A stretch of DNA of 64,000 nucleotides from Lytechinus variegatus. Its lineage: Eukaryota; Echinodermata; Echinoidea; Temnopleuroida; Toxopneustidae. The notes below the pieces were generated by a model. The model searched no databases. It was given only the letters and a program-made list of their open reading frames with translations, and was not told the origin of the DNA. The stretch is taken from NCBI RefSeq assembly GCF_018143015.1, contig NC_054740.1, positions 72,809,856-72,873,855 of the forward strand, given 5' to 3'. Numbering within the stretch: the first letter of the stretch is position 1; every line of letters starts with the position of its first letter. The position numbers and the translations under genes were made by a program. Positions 31,553 to 43,335 of this stretch are shown one piece after another.

Positions 31553-31803
31553 TATATATATAATATATATATATATATATACACATATATATATGTATAT
31601 ATATTTAGGAAAATACATATATTGACATTTTGTCCTCCCAGATGGGGGAAAAATGATTGATTACTGATTTATTTAATGCATGAATGAAATAATTTTCAAT
31701 ATTATTTCATACATGTATGTAATATTATCTAATTTATTTAATTCATGCATAAAATAAATCAGTAATCAATTGTTTTTTCCCATCTGGGAGGACAAAATTT
31801 CAA
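31553..31803. repeat. (TA)n tract followed by ~180-bp palindromic element
   Basis: TA repeats at 31553-31610. Then 31626-31801 folds on itself: ATTTTGTCCTCCCAGATGGG...TGATTACTGATTTATTTAAT pairs with ATTAAATAAATTAGATAA-type sequence...CCCATCTGGGAGGACAAAAT. A compact hairpin MITE. Confidence 0.75.
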
Positions 31804-31859
31804 TAAATGTAATTTCCTTAACAAATACAAAACAACAACTGGGTATCTGAATTCATCAG

Positions 31860-32340
31860 CCTGCCCATTGTATATTCATAAAGACAGGCATAACTATTTC
31901 ACCTTAATAATGCAAAACTTTAAAATGCCAGCCCATAATTTGTCTTATTTTGAAGAACATTTTCTGTGTTTTGTTTGTCCGATTCTTTGTTATCTGTTCA
32001 AATCGTATAATTTTCAGCCTGGAGTTTCCCTTTAACATTCAACACACAATGATGACAATAACACAACAGGAGTAGGTCAGTCAAAATAAATATTCTCGAA
32101 AAACACACAATTACCATTATCATCCATATTTATTAAGTTAGTACTGTGTCGCAATTTTGCGTACTGTTGGGCAATACAAAGGTTCATCATAACGTTCTGA
32201 ATTTAAAAAAAAAACAATAACATTTCAACAAACAAATGTTTTAAGTAAAAGTATCTGCCTTGAGAAGGGTATCCAAACATATTCACATTAAAACGTGAGA
32301 CAACAAATTTAATCTACTCTCACAACAATTAATAATACAT
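31860..32340. other. MITE end remnant and AT-rich sequence
   Basis: TCAGCCTGGAGTTTCCCTTTAA (ending near 32036) is the right end of an AAAGGGAAACTCC-type MITE like those at 22469 and 56434; the left end is missing. Nothing else is seen. Confidence 0.4.
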
Positions 32341-32344
32341 GTAT

Positions 32345-32535
32345 GCATCACTTAAATAGCCTTTAATACAATGTTTTTAAGTGCTGCATACTATTACCCC
32401 GGCTTTAGCACGACTACCCTGACCAGGTGCCCACTTACAACACCTGGGTGGAGAGTGGCAAATGCAGTGGGAATCGAACCATGGACCTTGTGGTTCAAAG
32501 CCTGGAGACTTACCCACTGGACCACACCTCTACAA
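32345..32535 (-). mobile_element. tRNA-derived SINE
   Basis: On the minus strand TGGTCCAGTGGGTAAGTC (A box) is followed by ATGGTTCGATTCCCACTGC, containing a perfect B-box core GGTTCGATTCC. Then comes a non-tRNA body with CACCTGGTCAGGGTAGTCGTG. Box spacing is about 40 bp and the 3' side lacks a tRNA acceptor stem, which favours a SINE over a tRNA gene. Confidence 0.7.
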
Positions 32536-32639
32536 ATACAAGTTCACCTGTGAAACATGAAATGCCTGCAGTGCAAATGTACGAAAGAAACCAATTACCA
32601 ACAAAGTACAGGCAGCTCAAGATAAAACTGGGGTAAGAG

Positions 32640-34920
32640 TAGCACCATATAAATCCAACTTTTATTACTATTATTTACTTTGGAATGGATCATACTGGAA
32701 CAGGATTTATGAATTAAAATATGGAATACATGCATGTACTGTAACACTATATCACAATAAAAAAAATACATTTAAGAAATTCAATGAGCAGCATACCTTA
32801 GTTCAAAGTTTTCATAATTACCAGTTTCTGTTAGATGTAAGTGCTATATGCAAACGGACTAAGGAGAGGGCACAGGAAGCGCGCTAGATTGTTATTGGCC
32901 TAATCATTATTACCATCAATACAATGTTTGTCACTAATATCATCATCATTATGTGATTTTCTATATTATTATTATCAACATCATCAATATCATTACTATT
33001 GTCACTGAACTTGGTTGAAATCATGTCTTTACCGAATCCAACATACATGTAAGTACATGTTAACACATCTACAGGTCCATGTTTCTATTCTGAATATCAC
33101 TATAATCATCATCACCATCATAATTTGTTCTTATCATTACTTTTGTCATTCTTATTATTATCATTAACATTAAATCATTAAAACTGTAATTTTCATTAAA
33201 TCATCATCACCATCATTCTTCTTTTATCCCCAATACAATTTACCCCTTTCACTTCTGAAGGAAGTGATGTATGTATCCCTATCTTCTGGGATAATGCAGC
33301 ACACATAATTAAAACGAATTGCAAATCTGATGTATTCACAACACTTTACATACACATTTATATAAAACACCTTCAACAGACATTACTGTGGTACACATGT
33401 TGAAATAAATACCAATGACAATAAAAACAAAATCTCTACATGGATCCATATGCATGTTCCATATTATTAGCATGATTTTTTTTTTTGGGGGGGTGGTACT
33501 ATAAGACATATACATTACAAAGACACATGTAAAACAAGAAATTTCATTGTTATTTCATAATGATATTTGGTTATTGAAAATTTGTAAAAATAGATTATGT
33601 GTTGGCAATTATATCTACAAAACAGATGCTTCTTGAAATAATTTCAACTTTAGTGTTCTTCCAGATCTTAAGCACATCCATCCTTGCTAGGGTTACATAA
33701 AAAAATAGTCAAAGAATAGTATATATATATATATTCCAATACATGACAAAATTATACAAGTACACAAATTCTTGAATAAATACATATTGGTAAATATCAA
33801 TACACAATAATCCAATACAAGGAGATACAAGATATGACAAACAAAACACATGAAAGACTTTAATTTTCATTCATTAATATTTGTCATAACTTTTACTTAT
33901 GTTTTTCTCCAGCTAAATTCCTTTTAATTTCTTCAATAGTCTTATGTTTTTAGGTTATTAATTACGCAAAAAGAATTCAAAGTTAGTTTTAGCTTAATAT
34001 CAACAGAGTTTACCACAAGTTTATGCTCTATACTAAAAAAAAAGATAGAGAAGAGGTCTAAGGTAACAGCCCCCACAAGTTATTGCAATCACTCTGCAAA
34101 ACATTTTTTTTTATGTTTGCTGAGACTTCATTGCTGTTTTTTTTTTAAACCTTGGCACCTAGCACATATTTTGACTTTTTAATTCTATTAGAACTGTAAA
34201 AATCAGGTACATGGTTTCAGAAATTATAAAATAATATATTTCTGTGATGCGCACCCCAAATAAAAATATTTTTACCTGTGGTTTTTTTTATTTATTAAAG
34301 GTAAAGTCCACCCCAGAAAAATGTTTATTTGAATAGAGAAAAATCAAAGAAGCACAACACTGAAAATTTCATCAACATCGGATGTAAAGTAAGAAAGTTA
34401 TGGTATTTCAAAGTTTTGATAAATTTTCACAAAACATTTATATGCACAACACTCTGTAATATGGAAAATCTTGACTCCCAAATTTGCATGTTCATGTATG
34501 CATAATTAATCAGATATATATTTTACAGTAAAAACAAATAAAATATGACAAATTTGATTCCTCCAATGCCATCTATAACATGTTGACTTAATTTAAAAGA
34601 GCTAAACAAACTTGCTGAAAATAATAAAGCAAATGGGAAACATTAGAATTTCATGAAAATCTTTACATATATTTGCATATACATGTACAAGTAATAAGTT
34701 ATTCATAAATAAATAGTCAAACAATATAGCGCAAAGCTGACATTGTTGAAGTTAAGTGATAAGCTACATTTGCACCAAGATTTGGGAACTTTGACAATAA
34801 ACTGCCAAAGTGGTCAGGTTTGATGTTATATTTCTTAAGCTATGAATCTGAATGCCGTTTTGTAACATTTTTTCCAATTGGAAGAATGGGCTACATATAC
34901 TATATACAAAACTTGATTAA
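32640..34920. other. AT-rich gene-free stretch with ATC/ATT microsatellites
   Basis: Imperfect (ATC)n/(ATT)n runs lie at about 32905-33225, with a TA tract near 33722. A single MITE-like end, TTAAAGGTAAAGTCCACCCC, lies near 34297 without a partner in view. No coding exon is recognised. Confidence 0.55.
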
Positions 34921-34924
34921 AAAG

Positions 34925-35565
34925 ACCCCACTAGAAAACATTAGTGAATTGACTTTTGCAATTCACTTTTATATTGCCTGCCTGAAAAAGATATAAGAAA
35001 GATACAAATAGTGCAAAACAGAAACAGCGCAGCCAGACTTATCATGCGTGCTAAAAGGTAAAGATCCCATTACGCCCTTGTTGTCGCACTTGCATTGGTT
35101 GCCTGTACAGAAGAGGATTGTTTTCAAGATAATAGCGATATGTCATAAAACATTAGTTAGTAAGTCCCAATTGTACCTATATAATCTGATTGTTGAATAT
35201 GTCCCACAAAGGAATCTCTGTTCTTCTAGCCAGAATTTATTAACTGTACCAACATCTAAAACATGTTCGTTTGATGATTGTGCCTTTCAGTTAGCAGCAC
35301 CTGTACTGTGGAATAAACTGCCTAATAATCTGAGGGCCATCACATGTACTTCCACCTTTCTCAAATCTTAAAAAAAATAGTTGTTCTCATGTTAGATTAT
35401 TGGTTTAGAATACGTGTTGCAATGTTTTGTTAATCTTTAATTTAGTATTTATGTACTTTATTCTTTTAGTATATACCTGAATTACCTCCCTTGTAAAGCA
35501 CATAGAGATTCTGTAGAATATTATGTGCTATATAAGCATCTACTATTATTATTATTATTATCATT
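34925..35565 (+). mobile_element. LINE 3' end, CR1/L2-like, with (ATT)n tail
   Basis: The translation contains LPEKDIRKIQIVQNRNSAAR, then ITPLLSHLHWLPVQKRIVFK, then LAAPVLWNKLPNNLRA, the usual C-terminal motifs after the RT of CR1/Jockey-group LINEs. The 3' UTR ends GCTATATAAGCATCTACT followed by ATTATTATT. The 5' part is missing and the frame is interrupted before the first motif. Confidence 0.75.
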
Positions 35566-35737
35566 AGTGAACCTGCACACAATAATAATTGACACTATTT
35601 TTAGTACTTCTTAAACTTCACACAAATATGAGTAAAAGAGAATGTTTTGAAATATACATTATATTGGCCTATATACAAATTACATAAAAAGAGTATGTAT
35701 CCATATATAAAATGCAATATCAAGTAATAAATTAAGT

Positions 35738-36320
35738 AATGAAATACATCTTTTGAATAATCACAACAAAATCATGCATGCTTCTATTCTGGAAAAGGAA
35801 TGGGGTTGGAATATAAAGTGGAGTGCATACTGAGTACTGTGGTTATAAAATCATAATACTTGTATTATATATAAATATCTGGCTCCAGACATAAACTGTG
35901 TCATTAAAACCAATTCAGTGATACATAAAGATAAAATACCTTGAATACATACTATTAGACTTAATTGAATACCATTTTCATTTTAATAATGGCTACATGT
36001 AAGTAACAAAATACCACTTAGAACTGCTCCGAACACTGTATGGATGATTTTTATTCCATTCCGTAGGATCTTCTCAAGAAGGCCGTACGAAGCTGGTGTT
36101 CGCAGCTTGAGTACATGGTCCATGCTTTTTTAAAAATCATAGAAAACCCCCTCTTTGTAAGGCAGACTCCACACAATTGTCATAAGAACCATGCAAGATT
36201 TTGTAGGATTGAGAGACAATTCTAGAAGACTTAAAACTATTACGATGATCATAAGAATGGCTTAAGTTGTTTGTCAAGGGCTCTTAATAGAGCAGTTGTA
36301 AGAGCGCCTCATGAACAGAG
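35738..36320 (+). repeat. dispersed repeat, copy 2 (see 712-1290)
   Basis: Same order of blocks as copy 1: AATGAAATACATCTTTTGAA, AAGTGGAGTGCATACTGAGT, ATTCCGTAGGAT, GTAAGGCAGACTCC, CATAAGAACCATGCAAGATT, CATGAACAGAGG. It has several indels relative to copy 1. Same orientation, 35 kb apart. Confidence 0.6.
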
Positions 36321-36743
36321 GTTTATACGTTCAAACATGAAAAAACAACACCAGTTTGCATCTTGGTCTTTCATCTTCAAGCTGCTGATCATGTACATAA
36401 CAAATGCAATAGGTGTGAAAACCTCTCAATCAGATGATCGCACAGCCCTTTAATAGACAAATGCCACATGAGCATACTTTACAGTCCAAGTGAATCACTA
36501 CCATTGGATCAAGTGACCAGAAGAGGCATGCCTGGTCCACCTTATCAAGTCTGCATTGGCTGAACAAAATTACTTGTGACTTTGGGGACAATTAGACATC
36601 AATTACCTAATGGTGTGTCCTTCCCACAAGCTCCATGCACGCCAACACTCTGAAGGTTTCTCAAAGCGAAAGCAAGATGATGTGTTCCACACTGGTCATC
36701 GAGAGGTAAATCCAGAAGAAAATAATTGATGCTTCAAGATTGA

Positions 36744-36854
36744 TCACAAGTTGGTCTGTGGTAGAAAATAGTTGTTGTTTGACTTTGGTTCATCCCCTAA
36801 GAACACTTCCTCAAATCCAAGATTGTCCATGGCTTGCATGTCCATACTATCTTC
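36744..36854 (-). CDS. mucin-like gene, terminal exon
   Basis: A phase 0 exon encoding EDSMDMQAMDNLGFEEVFLG and DEPKSNNNYFLPQTNL, then TGA. The acidic conserved-looking end may be a binding motif; none is recognised. Confidence 0.75.
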   Translation of the reverse strand, partial: EDSMDMQAMDNLGFEEVFLGDEPKSNNNYFLPQTNL

Positions 36855-39271
36855 CTGCAATACAAAAACAGTAAAGGCCTTGTATCATCAAAATGGTATG
36901 TTCAATTGGCCACGGATTGACCACTACTATGGTGAAAGCGTTTTTGTATTGCTCATTACTGTAAAAATTATCCCCCTAATCAATGCTACTACTGTTTACA
37001 GCAGATTGGTTTAAATCTAATCTACTTTTTTAAAAATACGGAAACCACTTCATAATGTATTCTTGATCAAACAAGCTGTAAGGATTCATCAAACACATAG
37101 GACATCCCATTGGAAGTCTGTGAAAACGAAATCAGTCTCAAATATATTGATATATATATAATAGACAACATCCCAAGGGGACATTTCTTGAAGGATCTTA
37201 TCAGATATTGCCATCAAAAGCTGTCATAAGCTATCAAAATCCTTGCATCTGATTGGCTGACAGCCGATTTCTTTGTTAATTTGTGAAAGACTGCCCTGAA
37301 GTACAACTGAAAAGTCAAAAAATTTTCTTGCCCAGATGATTCCATTTGAACTTACATGAGGAAGTTCTATATGCGTTGCCATGGCATCCAATGCCAGGCT
37401 GTTCCTCCATGAGCTAATGCGGTCGTTCCGATTACTCTGTGAGAAATCTAATATTTCCTTCTTCATCTCTTTCTTTTGTTTCCTAATGGCACGTTGCCTG
37501 AGTTGGTAGCAATGGAAGAGCAAAACTGGAACACAAAATGAAAAATATTATACTCAGTCATGGCATCATTACAAGCACACACATTTAAAGATACTAAATT
37601 ATAATCTTTAAAATATTACATCACCATTTTAAAAGTTATTCTCTCTACTACGATTTGAAACCTTTTCTCTTTTCACTATACACTATTCAAGCCTTTTCAA
37701 GTGCCAAATTTTACCATGCTTCTATTGACAAAAACTAAGGGGTATGATGTATAAAGAAACTCTTCATAAAATTTTGAAATTACACAAAATTATTGCTTAT
37801 ATTCTGCTCTAAATATGATACTTTAGATGTATCTAGGCCAGGGAAAGATTTACAAGTAACTCTGACAAGAACTCAAAGATCTCAAGCAGTAGGTAAAACT
37901 AAGCCAATACTCACAGAAAATGAACAATACTGCAGCCCCTCCTACTGCAATGCCAAACCATTGTAGGATGGACAGTTGGTCTGGTCCAGCTGTGGTCAGA
38001 GGAGGTTGGGTGGGAGGATCCACTGGAGGTGATGGGGTAGGAACAATGTGAGTTGAACTGAGGGACTGAGTTGTGGTAAATGCAGCACTTGATGATGGTA
38101 AAACTTCATTTACTGAGTTGGAAGATGGTGATGCCATGTAAGATGATGGAAAGGAAGATGGGAACAGTGACTGTGATGGTGATGGCGATAGAGGTGATGA
38201 TGAAGGTGATAACGATGAGACTGGAAAAGTTGTTGACATGGGAACAGATGGTGGCATCGATACTGATGGAGTTGACTTTATAAATGTTGTACCCAATAAA
38301 GAGGATGGTGAAGACGAGGATTCCATAGAGGATGGTGACAAATATTCCAGTACAGATGATGTCAGAAGCACCCCTTCCGTTGAAATCACAGTTTGCGATG
38401 CTATCGGACTCACCAAACTTTGTGATAATGAGGATGTCCGTGACATAGGAGTTACTGGTGTAGACATTATTGTTGGATTTAACATTGTGGAAACAAGACC
38501 AGAGGTTATTTCAGTATACATTGTGACATCACTAGTCCATATTTGAGATATTCCAGATGGAGTAGGAGATGGGTATACGGCTGTAGAGGGTGTCATATTG
38601 AAAGAAGATTCCACCAAGGATGATGGTTGTGATGACGGTGTAGGTGTTGTTATAGATGTAGATGGAATGAACATTTCTATGGTGGAATTAGTAATGAATA
38701 TAGTGGTGTACTCAAACTCCATAGATGTAGTCACGTTGTTGCTGTCCGTCTGCGTAATACTAGCCAGCAGCATCAAGAGATCTGTGAATGAATACAAAAA
38801 AAATCACTCAGTATAAATAATGTTTAACATAGAAACTCCAAAGTAAAGTGAACACCAAGAAGAAGTACATGTAAGTGGTAAAAGACTGACTTTCAAAACA
38901 CACTGTACTGTGACATTCACAAAATTCTGTGACATCTAGAATTAAGTAATCCCCGATTTTCAATGCTGTGTATTAAAAACACACAAAAAAATTAATAGAA
39001 TAATGAATTAATAGCATTTTAAAGAAACTTGATCTCTCATAAGAAAAATTTCAACAAAGAATTGTCTTTTTAGAAAATAGAAAACTAGACTTAATAATCT
39101 ATTTGTAAAAATATGTTAAGAATGAATGGATTCATTTAGATCTACAGAAATTCATCCTTATTTGTGAAATAGAACACTAGAACATTGTACTTTCACCTTT
39201 TTTGCACATGTAAAGTAGCACATTCCAAACATTTAGTGAATAATTTGGGACTTACCTTGCATCAAAGCCAT
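36744..39271 (-). CDS. mucin-like type I membrane protein (4 coding exons, complete CDS)
   Basis: Joined, in transcript order, from 39271-39256, 38781-37915, 37525-37356 and 36854-36744; all GT-AG and in frame, 387 aa. The N-terminus MALMQDLLMLLASITQT acts as a signal peptide. About 250 residues of extremely Ser/Thr/Pro-rich, cysteine-free ectodomain follow (e.g. SPSSSPLSPSPSQSLFPSSF), then a single helix WFGIAVGGAAVLFIFFLL and a cytoplasmic tail of about 85 residues. The tail is first basic (RQRAIRKQKKEMKKE) and ends in an acidic, Asn-rich motif (FEEVFLGDEPKSNNNYF). The ectodomain should be densely O-glycosylated; NVTT, NSTI and NMTP are N-glycan sequons. No homologue is recognised. The architecture resembles sialomucin-like surface proteins. 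A possible non-coding 5' exon lies at 39476-39619. Confidence 0.8.
37356..37525 (-). CDS. mucin-like gene, exon 3: end of transmembrane helix and basic tail
   Basis: Acceptor TTGTGTTCCAG and donor GTAAGT; phase 1 in, phase 0 out. It encodes FLLFHCYQLRQRAIRKQKKE, then SQSNRNDRISSWRNSLALDA and ELPH. Confidence 0.8.
37915..38781 (-). CDS. mucin-like gene, large exon: Ser/Thr/Pro ectodomain and transmembrane start
   Basis: The 867-nt exon begins after acceptor TATTCATTCACAG and ends inside the transmembrane helix at donor GTGAGT. Repeats are irregular rather than true tandem mucin repeats. The opposite strand shows GATGGT-rich low complexity, which explains open frames there. Confidence 0.85.
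39256..39271 (-). CDS. mucin-like gene, first coding exon
   Basis: Only 16 coding nt (MALMQ plus one base) before donor GTAAGT, phase 1. It was chosen because it supplies the ATG and completes a signal peptide with LLMLLASITQT of the next exon. Confidence 0.65.
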
Positions 39272-40890
39272 AATTGAACATTGAAAATACATCAAGTATT
39301 CATACCCTATGCAATACCATACATTGAATGTATGGTATGGCAAAGAATCTTGACAACATATTTAAGCAAAAGGGATATGATTCAATTTTGCAGCTGAACG
39401 CTGTCTTCCCTGCATTGCAGATAGGTATCATATTACCTGAAACGGAATGTACAGGAATTTTAAAAGAAACTTACAAATACAGAACCCTTGCACCCTTTGG
39501 CATCTGAAAACACTGCCAGACGTTTTCCTAGGGAACAATGTCCATGCAAGCAATGCCATCTTGAGCCGACTCAATGCAACGCTTCTTCATCTCAGAAGAG
39601 AACACAGTGCTTTTGTTGGATGAACATCTGGAAACGATAAAGATTGGTGACATTACTTGCAGGTAAGGATTTGAATGGTGGTGAATGATAACTGACCACA
39701 CATTAACATATTCTCCAACGATTTTGATATGATACTTGAAGGTCAAAAATTCGATAAAGCAACAAGAATTGGAAATTTTGGAATGTGAAATAGATCTTAT
39801 AGCATTTTAATTAGCTTAACATGCAGAGATGTACAACATGGGCAGTATACAGTTTGAAAACCGATCATTCGCACTGTTTCACTTTAAGTTTGGTATGGCC
39901 ATGTGTCTTGAACTCGTCCGATTTGTGTCTCTGAAATCTAAGCGTACCCATTGATCAGCATAAAAATGGTCGTAATTTCAAATATATTTCCTGTACATCC
40001 ATACAAAAGCATGCTTTTTCTGAAAGGAATTTTCATGATTCCAAAATTGACATTAGAAATGAGAAAGGGTGAACAACTCAAATATGAGTGAAAATGTTTG
40101 ACTTTTTAGGACCCCAACTATACTTCAATTCAAACATCCATGGATATTATTTTTCTTTTCCCCTACCATTAGTTACTTGTCACCATACTTGGATTGCTCA
40201 TGAAATTTCTTTTCAGATGATATACTGTATATTTTAAATTCGTTCATTTCATAAAGGTTATTTTGATATATGCAAATTTATGTAAATTTCAAAATGTTAT
40301 TTTTTGGAAAAAATTTTACTTGAAATTCCACACAAATCATATTCAATAAATTATTCTACAATGTGTATACAGGCATTTTGTTCTACTGTAACTGTAGTAT
40401 GTACCTTGTGAAACGAGACCAAAACCAAAGGTTATGCATGTTTAATAGTTTACAAAATCACAATCCCATAGAGTCACATGTAATGCGTACTGCTTTAACC
40501 ACCTCTCATTACCCTTGTTTTTATTCTTTACATCGAGTGCAGAGTCGCAAAAGTGTGCACATATATGCCTATAGTATAATATGAACCCTAATACAGCTAA
40601 TGCCAAGCTTAACATTTTTTACGTACTTATAAATAATTTTTAGTATTTAAACAATTATTTATAATTACGTAATAAATTTTGATATTTAAAAAAATAATTT
40701 TTATCTATAATAATTTTTAATATCGTTTTTCAAAACGGCATCGCTAGCAGGAAGTACGTCATACATAAGCAGTTCAAGGGTCAACGCTATATTGTATTTT
40801 CGTTGTTTACATGTGGATCGAGGGGTCTACGCAGCATCAGTTAGGTAAGAAACCTTCATTTTTTTTACATTTTTATTTAACATTTTTTAA
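39272..40890. other. 5' flank of the mucin-like gene
   Basis: 39476-39619 on the minus strand is bounded by acceptor TATCGTTTCCAG and donor GTAAGT but has no frame open throughout, so it may be a 5' UTR exon. On the plus strand, GCATCAGTTAG/GTAAGAA at 40842 is a lone donor-like site. The rest is AT-rich with no recognised gene. Confidence 0.35.
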
Positions 40891-40892
40891 AA

Positions 40893-41438
40893 CCTTCCTA
40901 CGCATTTAGGCGTAGGCACTCATTCAATGAACAAGGTTATGATATAACCTTGTTCTCAGTTATATCTCCATGTGTGGCAAAATAAGGGTGGCAATGTTTG
41001 GCTTATTTTCTCTTTTTCTTTGGGGCAAATGCTTGATTTTTTTACACTGAAAGTTTCCATTACACCTATTATTCATACAACTTGACTCTTATTTAAATTT
41101 GATTCTTTAAATTATTTTTTTCTTAATTAAAAATAGAGATCAAAAAATGAAAATTTTCTTGCCATATTACTTTCCACCAATAGAGGGCGTACAAAAAATA
41201 TGCCCAAAATTCAAGTTTTTGAGCGCTCTGGTGAATACAAAAATTATTCCCAAGTTACTAATGAAAAATAAATTGCAACTGTATGGAAATTAGTAATTTT
41301 GGTCACAAAAGTGATATTTTAATGACTTTTTAAAGTGTGTGCTCTGTACAACATTGGCATACCATAGTCCTACCTGTAGATTCCCCACAGGCAGGGTGGT
41401 AGCAGTGAACAAGTGGGCGTAGGCACTCTAGGCGACAC
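40893..41438. repeat. repeat with CCTTCCTACGC and TAGGCGACA ends
   Basis: The left end CCTTCCTACGCATTTAGGCG and right end GGGCGTAGGCACTCTAGGCG share words with the short segment 44887-44955 (GTCGCCTATGAGGTCC...GGGCGTAGGAAGG), which looks like an internally deleted copy in the other orientation. It contains the hairpin AACAAGGTTAT/ATAACCTTGTT near 40931-40955. Confidence 0.4.
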
Positions 41439-41592
41439 CGCAATACTTACCCGTGTTAAGAAACTGAGACTCCACTCACGCGCATTTGGGCAGCCCTAGC
41501 TTGGAACTAAGCTTTCTTTCCGTAAAAAATCTTTATTGTTATGATTCAATAAATGTTAATGAATATATAATTACTCTTAAATCGGTACTCAC

Positions 41593-41665
41593 CGGTTCTT
41601 TTCTTGAATTTTCTGCCAAATTCCCACGCTTCTGGCTTCAATTCTGCGATGGATTCTGTTGCCAT
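41593..41665 (-). CDS. orphan first coding exon (MATESIAELKPEAWEFGRKF...)
   Basis: On the minus strand an ATG in good context (GCTGTCTATGG) opens MATESIAELKPEAWEFGRKF and KKRT, then a strong donor CG/GTGAGT, phase 1. Composition is protein-like and hydrophilic. A TATAAATA at 41687-41694 lies only 22 bp upstream of the ATG, too close for an ordinary TATA-driven leader. Downstream exons were not identified. The mucin-like exon at 38781 is also phase 1, so splicing to it is formally possible but would remove the signal peptide. Most likely it is the start of another gene whose remaining exons I could not recognise. Confidence 0.45.
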
Positions 41666-41819
41666 AGACAGCTACACATGCAACTCTATTTATAAATGGA
41701 GCGCCCCTTACGAGAGTTGTTAATGCCGCGGAAAAATTGTTAGGCATTTTGGCCTGTGGTCAAGGCGTTCTTTTGTTCTATTTTTTTTATAGGTATGAGA
41801 TCGAAATCACAGCGACTAT

Positions 41820-42518
41820 TCACACTGTTCCATAATGATTCCGAAAGGAGGTGCAGCACCCCCCACCCACATGGGCGCAAATCCCAGGGGGACACTTCCC
41901 CCTAACCCAAAATAGTAGGGGCACATTATCAAATGTCCCCCTACTATATGATGGAAAGAAATAGGCCTACATCATTTAAATCGAAGTAAAACATGTATTT
42001 TGGACGAGACGACCTTCTTTTGGGGGTGATAAACCTTCCTTTTTTTTTTTTGTTAGTTTGTTTTTGTTTTTTTTTTTGCCTGTTTTCCAGCCCCTGGTCC
42101 CCTACCTTAGATTTCCACCCTTGCCTCCCACTACTCTTGATATTGTTTGCGAATCTGTTTTGTAAATTAAAGGGGAATTTCACCCTGATAAAAAGATGAT
42201 GAAAATATGAGAAAAATCATTTCAAAATATCGATGAAGGTGTTATTTGACAAAAAATGGAGTTGATAGAATTTAGAATGCTTGATTTATTGTGACGTCTA
42301 TAACGAGCAGTTGCTCTATCCTAAATATAAAATGCCCAAATTTCCCATTTTTAATGGTCCGTAACGACCCACTTTTTTCTTTTTGATAACAAGTATGAAT
42401 TGATATAGGCCTACTAAAATGTACCATAAAAATCATTATCATGTATTTCTTGACATTTCATTTACTTTTTTACCATAATAATAGCTGCTTGCAAAGGCCT
42501 ACGCCGTCACAAAAAAAA
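41820..42518. other. repeat-derived non-coding stretch
   Basis: GGGGCACATTATCAAATGTCCCC, poly-T tracts and an AAAGGGGAATTTCACCCT-type MITE end near 42170 are visible; no exon. Confidence 0.4.
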
Positions 42519-43071
42519 CCCGGGGGGGGGGGGGGCACTTACATTGACGAGTGGATACCATGCGCGACCAAAAAAAAACGTAAAAAGGATAGGGCACGTT
42601 ACCTACGTAACGTGATAAGGGTGTCAAAAACACAAAAATAACGAAAAAAGGGTATCTATTAATTCGCTAGGAAAACCGTCGTGTTTAGGGTCTAATTTGC
42701 GGGGATGATAAAACAAAATCAAAATGTTTTATAAAGGATGTCCTTTTTGCTCCAACACTTCGTGTTTAGAGTCCGATTTGCGCGAGGTGTAGAAGGTGGG
42801 GTCGTACTAAACCAAATAAGGTAAAGCCGACGACCGATCGAAGGACCCGTAACAATAAAACATTCCTGTACTTGTTTAGGGGTTCATTTCAGGGAATATT
42901 TGCCAAGAGTATCGTTTTGTTTCCAATACTTGTTAAGGGTAGGGTTTCACACGCCAATACTTGTTAAGGGGTGCATTTTCAGAATATGGAAATTACGTGT
43001 TTAGGGTGCTTTTTGAGACCCCATGGTCGCGCATGGTATCCACTCCTGAATGGAAATGTCCCCCCCCCGGG
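42519..43071. mobile_element. CCCGGG-ended MITE, intact reference copy
   Basis: The left end CCCGGGGGGGGG...CACTTACATTGACGAGTGGA continues to TACCATGCGCGACC. It is mirrored by GGTCGCGCATGGTATCCACT...GAATGGAAATGTCCCCCCCC. It contains ACGTTACCTACGTAACGT, a near-palindrome, just inside the left arm. 553 bp, non-coding. Other copies lie at 13853-16745 and 14459-14757. Confidence 0.8.
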
Positions 43072-43214
43072 CAAAAAAAAATCTTACCTTTGAAAAAGAT
43101 TGGTGGGGGATGGATTTTCCTCGAACGCATACCAATTTTTTTTCTGCTATTTTCATAATAAACTTTAAATGAATTCAACTTTGCACTACTTAATTTTTTC
43201 AAAGACAACATAAC

Positions 43215-43335
43215 AAAATTACATCTCGTCATCATCATCATCACCACTATCATTAGCATCACCATCATCATCACCACAACCATCATCATCACCAAGATAA
43301 TTTTCATCATCGTCATTGCCATCATCATCTTTTTT
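43215..43335. repeat. (ATC)n/(CATCAC)n microsatellite
   Basis: Imperfect CATCATCATCACC repeats; the Met-rich antisense ORF across it is an artefact of the repeat. Confidence 0.85.

Noticed and set aside
32440-32535. Genuine tRNA gene on the minus strand
   Set aside because: A and B boxes are good, but acceptor-stem pairing and a terminator are not evident and the sequence continues as a SINE body.
38080-38816. Plus-strand ORFs rich in Met, Val, Asp and Gly opposite the mucin-like exon
   Set aside because: They are the complement of Ser/Thr/Pro-rich coding sequence; the minus strand has signal peptide, transmembrane helix and splice support.
41687-41694. TATA box for the orphan exon at 41.6 kb
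   Set aside because: Only about 22 bp upstream of the ATG, leaving no room for a normal transcription start; may be chance.
42993-43328. 111-aa Met-rich minus-strand ORF
   Set aside because: Translation of an ATC/CATCAC microsatellite and a MITE end.
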